A model generated the notes under the pieces. It made no database searches, had not been told where the DNA came from, and saw only the letters and a list, made by a program, of their open reading frames with translations. Position numbers and translations under genes: made by a program. Below are positions 1 to 12,430 of a stretch of DNA of 64,000 bases, one piece after another. The stretch's first letter is position 1. Each line of letters opens with the position of its first letter. Origin of the DNA: Nageia nagi (lineage: Eukaryota; Pinophyta); assembly GCA_050084985.1 (NCBI GenBank), contig JBITNC010000001.1, positions 34,968,001 to 35,032,000 of the forward strand, in the 5' to 3' direction.

Positions 1-979
1 TACATTATCCATGATCACTTCCATACCATTATACAAATATGTTTAATACTTATTGTAAAAGAAATAGTTTATGAAATTAATATTCTTATTGACTTTACCA
101 ACCTTCATCATGAAATCTTGAAACTTTGGATGATAAACAAATATGACTATGATACACTTAAGGTTATTACGGACTCATACACATCTTCACATTTAAATAA
201 TCTTAAAACAATCAAGAATGAGGTGTTACAAGAACATGATTTCGAGCGAAAGTATTACATGTTCATCCTATTATTCGCTTCATCTCGAACCCAATAATCA
301 TTTGATAGTTTTATAAAAAAAAAAGAAAAGAAAGAGAGAAGAGATGACAAAAAAAAGGGGAGAAAGTGCTACAATGATTCTTGGGATATAGTGAGATCAA
401 GGGGTTAATCCTCATCGGGGCTATGGACGCCTGTCTGGCAATGGAGCATACCTTACGAGTGGTGACATGTCCATATTGGTTAGCGAACTTCTTTCCTATG
501 GACCTATGTACGTTTCATATGGATGAACTAGCTTATATATTTTATGCTCTTGTGACATTTAGTTTGAGATTGTCTAGAGATGGAAATAAATATCATTGCA
601 CACACATGAGTCTATGATAATTTTGAGAACATCATGACTTTGTTTTTTATCATCTAAAGAAGAAAAAATATAATGGTGATTGGTTAATATGGTCAAATTG
701 AATATTATGATCATTACATTTCTTCATCATCCCATACCTCCATCCCATATTATTTATTATTACATAGTAATTAATATTACACTTATGTTTATCAATGCCT
801 TGATGAGTTGATTAGTTTATCTCTCTAAATACTCAATACATCCTATGTCTATTCATTTGTTATACTATTTTCATATTAACATCCACCACCACCCCATACA
901 CATTATACTATACCAACTTTCATATTTTATTATCCAACATCCATATATTTTCTAATCCATCTTTACTGATTATTAAATT

Positions 980-1350
980 GGAGGTGCTTCCATATTATTT
1001 GAGAAAAAGAGCGAGTAATTGCTCTCCCCATTAATATGGGAGTCAACATTGTTGTTGTTAAAACCTTTTTGCTTGTATTCTTATCTACAAGTTTAAGCAA
1101 GAAATTGCCCTTAGTGGATTGATAAAAGTCAACCCTAGAACATTGTTAAATTTTATAGCTTCCATTATTCTTTGGGATTGAGAATAAGAAATTGTTCTCC
1201 CCATTGAATTGGAAGTCAATGTTCTTTTCTTATCATATCCCATCCATTTCAACCCCTTAGAACATCGTTAAAAAGCTTCCATCATTCCTGGGGATCGAGA
1301 GTAAGAAATTGCTCTTCCCTTTGAATTGGAAGTCGATGTTCTTCTTACCT
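980..1350. repeat. Three diverged direct copies of a short tandem repeat
   Basis: The phrase 'attgctctccccatt...ggaagtcaatgttctt' recurs near 1017, 1190 and 1306, each time preceded by a 'gagtaagaa'-like run. Spacing is about 170 and then 120 bases. The copies are diverged and carry no coding sense. They lie inside the presumed noncoding part of the LTR element that ends at 4877. Confidence 0.6.
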
Positions 1351-1789
1351 TTCCATTCATTATCATCTATCCATAAATTGAATGTGTGCTACACCTTGTT
1401 CCATATCCTTTGTACATGTTATCATAAAATAAAAAGTATTAGTAGCCAAGTTTGATAAATGATACAATCTAATACTGTAATTTTTCAAATCATTATCCTT
1501 AAATTTGAAGATATTTAATAATATCCAAATCAACTTCGATGATTGAAATAATAATAAAACTAATAACAATAATTGAAAAACTTATTCAATCTTGAGATAC
1601 ACCATCAATGTGTAGCACATCAAAGTACATTCATGATTAAAGTCTAATAATCATGCTTTTAAATGTCTTAAGAATGAATAATAAAATACATAATACAATC
1701 ATCTATCATTATGTTGATCCTTGTAGTAAACTTGAGTTTATATCATCATCTCAATAAATGAGGTAGAATGCATTTGTCTTGTTTTCAAG

Positions 1790-4010
1790 TCATGTTCAAC
1801 AAAAAACCTCAATCATGGAAAAACATATTTCTAATGATTTTCGCAAGAAATGATCATGAAACCCATTCTGTTGGGGTAAATAGCAGAATTATCAAACATT
1901 AAAATGTTATCTACTTTGAAAGGACTCCACATCACATACATGCTAATGGCATAGAGCCTATGGAATACAGTGTTCCATAAAATAGCGTGTTGTAGACAAG
2001 CATGAGTACTTAGTAAAATGTAGAACTTATTTTCAAAATACTTTGATTGCGAAAATTCAAAAAGTTTATGTTTGATCATAATCTGGGGTAACTATGATTG
2101 TCCATGACCCAAAGCAAATCATTTACCTCTACCATCAACCAACAAAGTCAAGATTTAAAATATTCATACATAAGTTAATAAACTCAAGTGTATGAGTCTT
2201 GACTTAACCACTTACTAACCTCAAGCATATTATCACCTACTTATGAGTCTAGTGGTATTTGTATAAGTCAACAATGATAACATATTAGTTTGCTTGTATC
2301 TTGTTAAGATACATGACTATGTTTGCTCACCACATCATGCAATAAACATGCAAACTCGATCATAAATAATTTCATCATGAATCCTTGATAGGACAAACAC
2401 CATTTATTGTTTATGATCTTACAATGAATCACAAACTTCTTAGTTCAAATCATATGTCATGTTATGCATGTTTAGTCATCACTTATTGTTATACATATTC
2501 AAGAAACCCTAGTCATCAAAAAACATGATTCCAATGATTTTTGTACAACCTACCTTTTTAGAGAATAACATAATAATCAAAATTCAAATTAGTGCACACA
2601 AAGGGCACTTCATGTCATATACTTGACTAGGCTCCATACATTCCTTGGGATAAACACAAGACACCCATGTAATGATATATGGAAACAAGCCTTTAGTACC
2701 TATTTGGTGTACAACCAACGTATGTTCAAAACACTTCAATTGCAAAGCTCAAGAAATCATACCTAGATAATTGGGGTAAATACAATTCCTCATGACCTAA
2801 AATCAAACCTTATGTTCACCTATAAATGATTGAAATAATAAGGTTGGAATCATTCATACATTCATCTTACTTGTTCACTAGCTAATATATATTAGTTTTT
2901 TTTTAACAGTCTATCATCATCATCACTGACATCATTAATCAGTTCAAAAGGGGTCATAATGATAAGAAAAGCACCACAATCATATAGTACGCTCACAATC
3001 ACATAGCTAGACCATGGCTACATCTCTCTTAAAATGTACCCAAAACATTGTTAATTAGAAAATTGAAAGTTATATGTCTACTCACGGTTAAGGTAATTAT
3101 GATTGCCTATAACCTAAAATAAGATGTTTATGCTCAATATGATTCTAAAAGACTTATGCAAAAGATCATCATGAAACCCATTCTGCTAGGTCAAAAGTAG
3201 AGAAAAATGAAAGATGACTTGTATATACAAAACAAGCTTCCTATCCCATACTCGCTTCGGCATGCGAAGACAAACTAGAGTCTTGTCACACAACTGCCAT
3301 AAACAACATACAGTATGGAGATAAACACAAGTGAATTTTTGATATACAACATCACTATCTCAAAATTGTATACATCAAAATAAGCTTCCCATCACATACT
3401 CCTTCGGTATGTAGAGACAAACTAGAGTCTTATCATGCAACCACCATAAACAGCACATAGTATGGAGATTGACACAAGTGTAGTTTTGATGTATTACAAT
3501 ATCATTTTCAAAATGTATCAATTGCAAAAGTTAAAAAATCATATTCAGTCATGGCAAGGGCTATCCTCATGACAACATCAGATGATGAAATATGTATAAA
3601 TAATAAGTTTTGATTTAGAGAAGCTATAATTATATCCTACTAAAATATCTTAAGCTTTATACGAAAAAGAGTTTGATGATATTTCTTAAAAATATCGTTA
3701 ACATTTACAAATATCAAAGAAGATAAAATGTGATGTATCATTGTTACAGGAGATCATCTTGAAACCCCATTGTCGGGACAAAGGACAAACCATCCAAACC
3801 CATATACTAAAGGGGACTTATACGGTACATGTGCGCTTAGACATGTAGAATGACATTATAGAAATGTCATGCAACTATCACACAAGCTCAACACATTGTC
3901 ATACCGAAAATAGTCACTTTTGAAGTATATTCAAATTTGTTTTCAAAACTACATCAAATGTAAAATGAAAACACATTTTATCATAATTTGATAAATTAAA
4001 ATTTTGATTC
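1790..4010. repeat. Diverged roughly 600-700 bp tandem subrepeats
   Basis: Blocks starting near 1795, 2510, 3130 and 3740 share an order of phrases: 'catcatgaaacccattctg' or a relative, then a 'ggtaaa/ggacaaa' phrase, then 'tttcaaaat...tcaattgcaaaa', then 'catgacc/catgac'. The best matches are 'catgaaacccattctgttgg' at about 1855 and 'catgaaacccattctgctag' at about 3172, and the paired 'caccataaac...catagtatggaga' phrases at about 3295 and 3450. The degree of divergence indicates an old amplification. Confidence 0.55.
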
Positions 4011-4125
4011 ATTTAAGAAATTGAGTCAAAACTTATATCACAATCAAGCAACAATGCTTCTCATTTTATATTTTTGAAATCATCAACCACATATTTTCGG
4101 TTGATAATTTCAAAAAGGGGCAAAA

Positions 4126-4877
4126 TGTAGACACCTAAAAATGTCCCTCTTTAACTAGTAAACATTAAACTAATAATAACTCTTTATACAAGCCTCAAAT
4201 AAGCTTGAAAACTCCATTATTGGATAGCTCTCATCAATTACATGCAAAATGAGTGGTCGCATGACCCCTTTTCGATAAAAATTGACTATTTGGCGGTCAT
4301 TTCAATATTGTTATAAAAACTGCTAACCAGTCACCGACGTTCGCCTTGAAACGCGACGTTTTGATCCAGTCACTGACGTTCGACCTCCAAACGTCAGTGA
4401 CTCTGTAACAGCCGAATAGAAGCCAAAACAGCAAAAGAAAGTTGGAATGCTTCATTTCTCCAAGATGAGGTGGATAGAGGGGATCAGTTACGACCCACGA
4501 TGGCTGTTCACTTCCTCTTACCAGCCTTGAAACATCTCATCCAAAATCTATAAACATAAGCCAATACAAAGCAATATGGACCCCAATTGAACCCATTTTT
4601 GAAGTAGGGTAATGCTGCCAAAATCTTGTGAGCTTATACATTTTATTGTTTTATGCTAGTTTCATTTTAATACTTGTCATACATAGATGCTTTGATGTTA
4701 TTATCTTTTGCATGTGTGTAGGATTTACAGGTTGCTCATACCAAGGGAAGAAGTAAGCAAATCAAAAATAATGAAGATTTAATACTCTTTATTTTGGCAC
4801 ATAGCATTTGTAAAAGTCCCTTCTAAGGGCAAATTGTAGTTTGAACTAAGATTGAATATCATTTTGCAATTACAACA
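4126..4877 (+). repeat. 3' LTR of an old LTR retrotransposon (LTR-D)
   Basis: The segment starts TGTAGACACC and ends in ...TTACAACA, so it has TG...CA ends, and it is immediately preceded by the purine-rich tract AAAAAGGGGCAAAA (about 4111-4125), which fits a polypurine tract. Length is about 752 bases. A TATAAAA at about 4313 lies upstream of a CpG-rich stretch. The first 20 or so bases are nearly identical to LTR-A at 20104, pointing to related families, but the rest differs. Because a polypurine tract lies on its left it is a 3' LTR of a plus-strand element. The matching 5' LTR is not in the window. Confidence 0.7.
4328..4402. promoter_or_regulatory. CpG-rich hairpin with repeated TGACGT-type motifs in LTR-D
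   Basis: In a very AT-rich neighbourhood this stretch holds repeated GACGTT or ACGTCA words. It includes a perfect 13-bp inverted repeat (4368-4380 against 4390-4402, arms AGTCACTGACGTT and its complement) around a 9-base loop. TGACG words are the core of plant as-1/bZIP sites, so the block could be an LTR enhancer. The regulatory role is inference; the inverted repeat is directly visible. Confidence 0.5.
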
Positions 4878-5173
4878 TGTCTATCTATGTTATATAATTT
4901 GAGGTTCAATGAAGATTGAAGAATAATTGTATTTTATGTTATTCTACATTCCAGCTCAATTTTCATTGCAACAACTATATTTTAAAAAAATATATATTGA
5001 TACTAAAAAAAGATTTCTATAGACATATAATATGAAAATATCTTCAAGAAGTTATGGTAATCATAAGATTTTAATCTTGTTATTCTACCATCAGTAGTGA
5101 ATGCTTTTCTTAGAGATGATTCATACTAAGTTGGTATTATAATAGCTTTAATAACATTATGTATCATGTTCAC
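4878..5173. other. AT-rich intervening sequence, nothing recognised
   Basis: Plain AT-rich sequence between LTR-D and the CACTA transposase relic. I see no reading frame, repeat or terminal inverted repeat that would mark the end of either element. Confidence 0.4.
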
Positions 5174-5483
5174 TTATTCTTTAGACATTATCCATGGTAA
5201 GTGAGTAGGTACTCTTTTCATTCTAACTGATATCCATAAGGCACGCTTTGTGTTGGTGTCTCTTAAGTCATTTCTTACATTAACAATATCAGATTCTGTA
5301 ATTATTACATATTGATACAAAGAAGATGCAACATTCTTTACAATGTGCATAGGATCCATTAAATGTCCCACTAACAAGTGCTTCTAGTATGGAAATTTAT
5401 AAAAGATTGATAATCTTTTCATACCTACAAAATATATATAAAGTCAATCATTAATTAGTAAAGTAATGGCATTGGAATATTAT

Positions 5484-5525
<42 letters not shown>

Positions 5526-7655
5526 TAATGATATATTTTGTTAAAATTCACTTTTGGTAAATCATCTTCACTAACAATAAAATCATCTGGGTCTTCATTC
5601 CATTGTTCCTCATCAAATCTTCCTCAACATATGTCTTCACTTTGTTGGTACTTTTCCCACCAATCACTAGGAGTTGCATAATTGGGAGTAGGGGTATAAT
5701 CAAACTCACCATAAAATTATGATGAATTATTGCCATGAAATTCATAATCTATTGGTTAATATTTTCTATTATCAAGAGCTAGGATTGGGATATCAAGGAC
5801 CAAGAACCCGAGGGGGATTGGGATCTCACCCCTCATGATCATGGTCCTAGAAAATATAAATACACAAAATCACTTGCTCTTATGGCTTATAATTAGGTTT
5901 TATGACCTAAACCTTGGCTTTGGAATTGCAACTTCATGGTCATAACAATGGTAATGAAATTTACTAACTTTGGGCATGTGTTTGATGATGTTTTTCAAAG
6001 CATTTTTTGTAGGATTGTAGATGAGAGAGTGTAGATTTCAAATATGCTATTTATTTTATAATTAGATTACATTTTATATTTTTAATATAATTCCCAATGA
6101 AAGAGGGTCCATAAACTTCAAAAAATGGTATTTTTTATTTGCTTAATAATTTTTTATTTCTTTGGAATTATGAAAAATAAAATATATGTCCATAAACTAC
6201 ATACAATTCTCCACAAGTTCAAAAAAAATAATACTTAAAAATGATAAGTTGAGGTCAAATTATGCTTGAGGGACATGAGCATTTTTTGAAATTATAATTA
6301 GGTCCAATAAAAATTAATAAAAAAAATATTCATGAAAAAATTACAAAAAAATATCCTCCATAATCTTTAATATCTTAGGTATCTTTACCCAAAAGGGTTT
6401 AATAAAATATTATAATTTAGGTCCAATTATGCTTGAGGGACATGATGGGGGTGTGGTACTAAAATTGTATTTTTAAAATAATTGGTTTTAAACATGTCTA
6501 TCAAAAATTTATTTCTATGATTTGTGTATTTGGGAATAAATTACATATTTGAAAACTAGACTTTGAGCACTACATTTTTACTGAAGTGATCTTTTTCAAT
6601 ATTTTGAGATCAATTGTGATAAAACCTAAAAATAAAGGATAAAACTTCCAGTTTTTGGCTAAAATTGGGACTCATCTTCTTGCACTTACCCCAAGATATT
6701 CCATCTTCATCATCACACTCAAATACCTTGCTATGATATTTTCTGCACACCATAGGTAAGCATGATAACCTTTTGTCTAAAGGTTTGTAAAAAAGTTATT
6801 TGGGAGAGCATTATCATAAAATGAAATCAAATATTTATGATGAGGCTAATTTTTTATACAATGCATATGTAATAAAGGTTATACATAATACACTTACATG
6901 AACAAATAGTAAGTCCTAAAAAATCATGTATAGTCCAACATAGTATATCATGTAGTGTGAATGACCTCTGTTGGATAGGTATACTTATATAAATCATACT
7001 ATTAATTCCATTCCATAATTGCATCAAATTAATCAATTAATGGCTCAAGGTATACATCCATATTTTTCATTTAATATTTTTCAAGAACTATAAGAGTCAA
7101 TATCAAATGTTCATTTTTTATAGACATACATGGAGGTAGATTATAGTTGACTATAACAATAGGCCACAATGAATAAGTAGATGATTGCATGGAAAATGAA
7201 TTGACACCATCAATTGCTAAACCCAATCTAACACTTCTAGGTTCATGCTAAAATTTATCTAGCCATGTATGCTTTATATGTCTCATTACTCTACTAACTA
7301 TAGGAATGCATAGTACATCATCTGCACTTCTATGTGTTGCATGCCAATCCATATACCATTCAAGTGACTTACATTGAAATATTCAAATCAATTGAGGAAT
7401 GATTGGCATATGGAAAATAACCTTTTGAGGAATGGTTTTCCCTTTTATTCCTTATTGGTACCTATTTGCACTACACTTTGGATATGTAATCAAAGTTGCA
7501 TATGGTCCTCTATACAATATGTAATCATTAATACAAGCATGGTACGAATAAAACTCAATACCTACATCTTTCAAAATTTCACATGGACCTTTTTGCATGA
7601 AGTAGGGAGGACATTATCATTTGGAAGAATCTTCTCTTTTAGTAACCTATAATAC
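5174..7655 (-). pseudogene. En/Spm (CACTA) transposase tnp2 relic
   Basis: Read on the minus strand from about 7655 down, several pieces match the order of the plant tnp2 (Transposase_21) protein. First comes a segment with HACINDYILYRG and PKCSANRY (about 7590-7470). Next is one with VRLGLAIDGVN followed by SLWPIVIVNYNLPPC (about 7240-7120), then LWNGI...FTLHDILCWTIHDFLG (about 7020-6910). Finally comes DPMHIVKNVASSLYQYVI with VRNDLRDTNTKRALWI (5174-5377), which matches the HxxKNV region. Stops, frameshifts and AT-rich gaps separate the pieces; some gaps may be old introns. The encoded enzyme would cut and rejoin DNA at CACTA ends. I could not find those ends or the 3-bp target duplication, so only the relic is called. 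Confidence 0.75.
5486..5525. repeat. (CA)n microsatellite
   Basis: About 17 uninterrupted CA units followed by a short TATATA run, lying inside the CACTA relic between conserved transposase pieces. Confidence 0.95.
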
Positions 7656-8700
7656 CATAAATAACAATAAAATTGTTATGTAAAATAATAGAATACATAT
7701 ATTAAACATCATTATCATTTATATATTAGATGCAAAAAAATATAGCATAATTAAAATGTTAATGGGAAACAAAAAAATACAAATTGAAGAAGATCAATGA
7801 AACTTATATCTAACTACCCATATTTGGCTTTTAAATTCATCAAAATTAGGGTTGTTGATAACATGGTCAAACATGCTCCTTTATATAGAAGGGTTTTGCA
7901 AGCACTATACAAGTTATATTTTTTAAATAAATCATCATTTGGATAAAATATTGACTCAATTAAATCATTTAATACACTTTGTTCTTAATGATCATTAATA
8001 TCCTTTATTTCTTCATGATTATCATCATCATCACTATCTGGATCGATGACTACACAAATAGGAGCTATTGGATTTGGATTTTTTGGGAAAAATGTCAGCA
8101 CTTAATGATTCATGTAGTCTCTTCCTTTGTCTCCAATTTATATTTTTTGATGTGTAATTAGTGGATGTTCAAATGATCTTGCATAATAGTCATGACTCTA
8201 GTAATTACTGATGTGCCTATTAATGAATTAGTTCTTACAAGTCATTACCAAGTATATCATAACATAAAAGTAAATAGTAATATTAATTTTTCGTAAGTGT
8301 AATATATATAAAATTTTTTAAAGTGTGATTACAAGTTTATCATAATATTGCTTATTATTAGGTGAATAAATGCATTATATTTTTTAAGATGTAACAAATA
8401 TTTGCTAAGGAAAAATCACCACTATCCATGATTATGTCATTGTTTACAATATCCAACAAGTAACTATTAGTAAATTTAATAATAAAAATAATTCTAATAG
8501 TTTTTTAGATATAAAATAACATGTTTAAACGGTCATAACTTCCTACTACAATGTTATTCAATTATTACTAGAACTATCTCCTTTATCTTGATGCTTTGGT
8601 CCTAGTTTAATTATTACATTTGGATCTCTTGACTCCAAATTTTTCTTACATGGATGAATAGGTCTTCTAAAATTGTAGTACACTAATAACTCATATTGAG
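7656..8700. other. AT-rich gap, nothing firmly recognised
   Basis: Lies between the tnp2 relic and the next minus-strand gene fragment. It contains only short frames with low-complexity content. It may hold introns or the 5' part of the CACTA element, but no motif supports that. Confidence 0.35.
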
Positions 8701-8709
8701 GTTTAAGAT

Positions 8710-9720
8710 TTAAAATAAGAATAATACATACATAATTTTTGGTTTTTTACTCATGAATTCTTCTTTGTTATGTGGAAATTCATGATATTCATAATTTGGT
8801 AAAAATTTGTTGCCTTTCGAACTATTTATGTATCCTATAATATTTCCATGTAGCCTAGGTCGGCCATCAACATACTTATGATAATTACCTTCAAGTTTTG
8901 AGAAATTTATAAATATGCCATATGTAGACATACTGAACAAAAAGCAATCAATCTTATCCATTCCTAATGAGTATAAGTTGGCCCAAAAAATAGAATCAAT
9001 GGTGGACTTATCATACTTGGCCAAAATTTCATTGGTGATAATATGTGGAAGACCATACTGCCATTACATAAAATTTTAGAAGGTTTAATCATGCATAATT
9101 TACCATAATAAATGAATGGCTCATATGCTCTTAGAAAAAAATATTATTCAGGCCATGCACTGTATGTTTGATATTCATATGTAGGCCTCTATAATTTTAA
9201 TTCATTGGCTAACAAATATAAATCACCAACACCCTCAAATGGTAGCTCAAATAGCTTTTGATTTGCATAAGTACATGCAAGGGATATTTAATTTTGTTCT
9301 TGATGTCTCATTCTTACAATAGGCAAATTAATTAGCTCCTAATTTTCATCTACTGAGTCTCTAGGTTGTATTTTTAGTTCAACATTTTGTTTTAGATATT
9401 TAGAACATCTAGTAGGTTTAATTGCACTAAAGGTATTTTTGCATACTATAAGAGATATTGCACCCTCTATCTTTAGTAAGCCATTAACATCATAGTAATG
9501 TATTTTTATAACTTTCCTTCATTACCATTCTCTACCATTACAACTTGAATACCCACATAAAATAGATGCCCTAAAATAGAGAGTGATATCATCATTCCAT
9601 ATAATTATCTCATGATCAACCATCAATTCATATCTATGGAAAGTACATCCTATTAGAAAAAACTTTATGGTTACATTATCTCTTTCCATTGTTGACTTAA
9701 GATTTTTTAATAAGAATTAT
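8710..9720 (-). pseudogene. Decayed gene of unknown function with a SET-like motif
   Basis: The best frame is 8710-9024 (104 codons), which contains IDSIFWANLYS, DKIDCFLFSMSTYGIFINFS and then VDGRPRLHGNIIGYINSS followed by PNYEYHEF. The run 'GNIIGYINSS...LPNYEY' resembles the GN-IA-FINHS-PNC segment of SET-domain proteins, but lacks the canonical His-Ser-Cys. Upstream on the same strand (about 9040-9260) frames with YEPFIYYG and VGDLYLLANELKL continue the gene after shifts. An intact 60-70 residue piece also lies at about 9530-9690 (FFLIGCTFHRYELMVDHEI). The gene could be cargo or the second gene of the adjacent CACTA element, or an unrelated host-derived fragment. Family assignment is tentative. 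Confidence 0.4.
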
Positions 9721-10284
9721 CTACATCGGGCCTAATTATTAAAACATCAATGTAAATAAAAAATATTGATAGGATTTAATACTAATATGAAAAATCAAAT
9801 CATAATTAAATACTAATTACCTCAATATATTCATAATATCCAGATGGTAAAGATGGGTCATCACTCATTCGACTAGGAATGGAGTTGTCTTCATGTAATA
9901 TTATCCATATAAATAAAAAGTAGTTAAAATTGAATATTATTTAAATGAGATATAACATTTCTAATCCAATTTATATACACATTAATGACATGCAGATACC
10001 TCATCCTCATCCTCCTATCATTGGGAATCAATGGTGTATAATCCCATCTTCATCTAAATCTATTGCAACATCCTCCCTCCAAAGGTGATGAAATGGTTAT
10101 AGCTCCTTATCATCAAATGGTACATCACTCCAACAACTCAACATAATGATAAAAATCAATTATGATATTGATGCAATTAAGTCACTTTACTACTTTATAA
10201 TTAAATCAATTTAGAAATAATACTTAGTACATTTTATTATTTAAAAAAGTTGAGATATTAAAAATATTCAATTAGAAATAAAAA
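9721..10284. other. AT-rich spacer, nothing recognised
   Basis: No frame, LTR end or repeat is evident. It ends where the telomere-like block begins. Confidence 0.4.
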
Positions 10285-11690
10285 TGATGACTTAGGGGGT
10301 CAAGGCTTAAGATTTTAGGGTTTTATGAGCATTAGGGTTTAATGTTTAGGGTTAAAGGTCTAGAATTTATGATTTAGGGTTTACGATTTAAAATTCCAAG
10401 TTTAGGGTTCAAGATATAGGTTTGGGGTATAAGATATAAGGTATAAGTCTAAGGGTTAATATTTAGGGTTTAGGATATATGGGTCAAGGTTTAATGTTTA
10501 AGGTTTGGTTTAAAGAAGGATTTATGATTAAATATTTAGGATTTAAAGTTTACAATTTAGGGTTTAGGATTAAAGAAGGAGGTATAATGTTTAATGTTTA
10601 GGGTTAATGATTTAAGGTTTAGGGTATATGATTTTTAGTTTATGGTTAAAACTTTAGGGTCTAGGGTATAATGTTTAATATTCAAGGTTAAATATTTAGG
10701 GTTAAATAAGGGGGTATAATGTTTAATATTTAGTGTTAAATATTTAAGATTTAAGGTTTACAATTCAATATATAAGTTTAGGGTTAGGGTTATAGGTTTA
10801 GGGTTTATAGTATAGGGTTTAGGGTTTAAGGTATAAGATTTATGATTAAAGATTAAATATTTAAAGTTTATTATTTAAGGTTTAGGGTTAAATAAGGAGG
10901 TATAATGTTTAATGTTTAGGGTTAAATATTTAGGGTTTAATGTATATGAATTTAGTTTATGATTAAAGATTTAGGGTTTAATGTTTAATTTTCAAGAATC
11001 AAGATTAAATATTTAAGGTTTAGGGTATATGATTTTTTGTTTAATATTTAAGATTTGAAGTTTATGATTTAAGATTTAAGGTTAAATAAAGGTGTATAAT
11101 ATTTAGGGTTAAAGATTTAAGGTTTAGGGTTTAGGGTTCAACATATAGGTTTAGGGTTTAGAGTTTAGGAAGAAGGGTATAATGTTTAATGTTTAGGGTT
11201 AAAGATTTAAGATTTAGGATGTAGATTCAAGATATAAGTTTAGGTTTTAGGTTGATTTAAAGTTTAAGTTTATAGGATTTAGAGTATAAGGTCTAATGTT
11301 TAATGTTTAGAGTTAAAGATTTAGGTTTAGAATTTAGGGTCTAGGGTATAAGCTATAAGGTCTAATAGGGTTTAGTATTTAGGGTTTAGAGTTTAAAATT
11401 TAGGATTTAGGGTTTAGGGTATAGGATTTATAATTAAATATTTATGATTTAAGGTTTACGATTTAGGGTTTTGGGTTAAAGAAGGGGGTATAATGTTTAA
11501 TGTTTAGGGTTCAAGATAGAGGTTTAGGGTTTAGAGTATATGGTTTAGGGTTTAATGTTTTTATGTTTAGGGTTAAATATTTAGGGTTTAGGGTTAAATA
11601 AATAGGTTTATAGTTTAAAGTATATGGTTTAAGGTATAAGGTATAAGGACTAATAGGGTTTAATGTTTAGGGTTTATGGTTAAGAATTTA
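10285..11690 (+). repeat. Degenerate interstitial telomere-like repeat, G-rich strand (TTTAGGG)
   Basis: About 1.4 kb made almost only of variants of the plant telomere heptamer read on the plus strand: 'tttagggttt', 'gtttagggttaaa', 'atttagggtttaa' and similar. Perfect TTTAGGG units occur throughout but are rarely adjacent; they are broken by 'ataaggt', 'tataatgttt' and 'atttaag' variants. A longer unit 'aaataagggggtataatgtt' recurs (about 10565, 10705, 10890, 11085, 11170, 11475), so the array was amplified in blocks rather than added by telomerase in place. Confidence 0.9.
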
Positions 11691-12430
11691 CATAGTTATC
11701 TTTTTTAGTACTTTACAAATATGCATCAAACAACCTATATGCCTAATTACTTTATCATGCAATGTGATGTAGTTATATTTTTTTTTTATAATTTCATAAA
11801 TTGATTAAATCTTATTAATATGAGTGATGTAAAGAAATTTTTTAAAGTTTTCAATTTTTGTAGAATGTATACTAGTCAAGTGTTAAAAATAAGGTAGGCT
11901 AGTAAAACTATAAGCTGGGTTTACCATATCTTGCCAATGATTCACATAATAGTATAATAGAAGTGGTCATTACAACTATATCTCCACTACCATCAATATA
12001 ACCCTTGTCTAACCAACATGGGATTCAAGTTCAATATGGCATATTAAAGGCTTCATAGGATTAATTATCAACATGATGATTAAATGTATCCTTGAAGTGT
12101 AATGGGACATAAAGATTACTATCAGGTGAGAAGTTTATGGAATGCTAAGAGTTTCAACCCTCAATGATATATCCAATGGATTGACTAGTCCATTGGTGTT
12201 TCCCAAAATAACTCTCATCTCTCTTATTTAGAGTCATTTCATGAAAAGTAGTGACTCCTATGCTAAGGGAAGACTACCTTGGTGATCAAATCCAAGTGTA
12301 GCTTGCTCTATAGCTCAATAATTATGGTGGTGAGAACTCAAGAAAATTAGAATTAGTGGTTGGTTATCACTTCCAATTCAATGATGTTTATTTTAAAGGC
12401 ATCATGCATATGCATCTAGAAAATAAAATA
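11691..12430. other. Spacer between telomere-like block and AACATT array, nothing recognised
   Basis: Ordinary AT-rich DNA without frames or repeats that I could match elsewhere in the window. Confidence 0.4.

Larger units (their letters stand above)
1..4107 (+). other. Noncoding internal 3' region of an old LTR element
   Basis: No open reading frame of note is visible on either strand. The stretch leads directly into a polypurine tract and LTR at 4126, so it is most simply the long untranslated 3' part of an LTR retrotransposon whose coding part lies left of the window. A purine-rich run occurs near 310-365. Two sets of diverged tandem subrepeats occupy much of it (listed separately). Assignment to the LTR element is inferred from position only. 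Confidence 0.45.

Noticed and set aside
381-617. 78-codon frame near the left edge
   Set aside because: No recognisable domain; lies in noncoding element DNA and has chance-like composition.
7374-7652. Plus-strand frame of 92 codons
   Set aside because: Shadow of the minus-strand tnp2 relic, whose motifs are clear in the other orientation.
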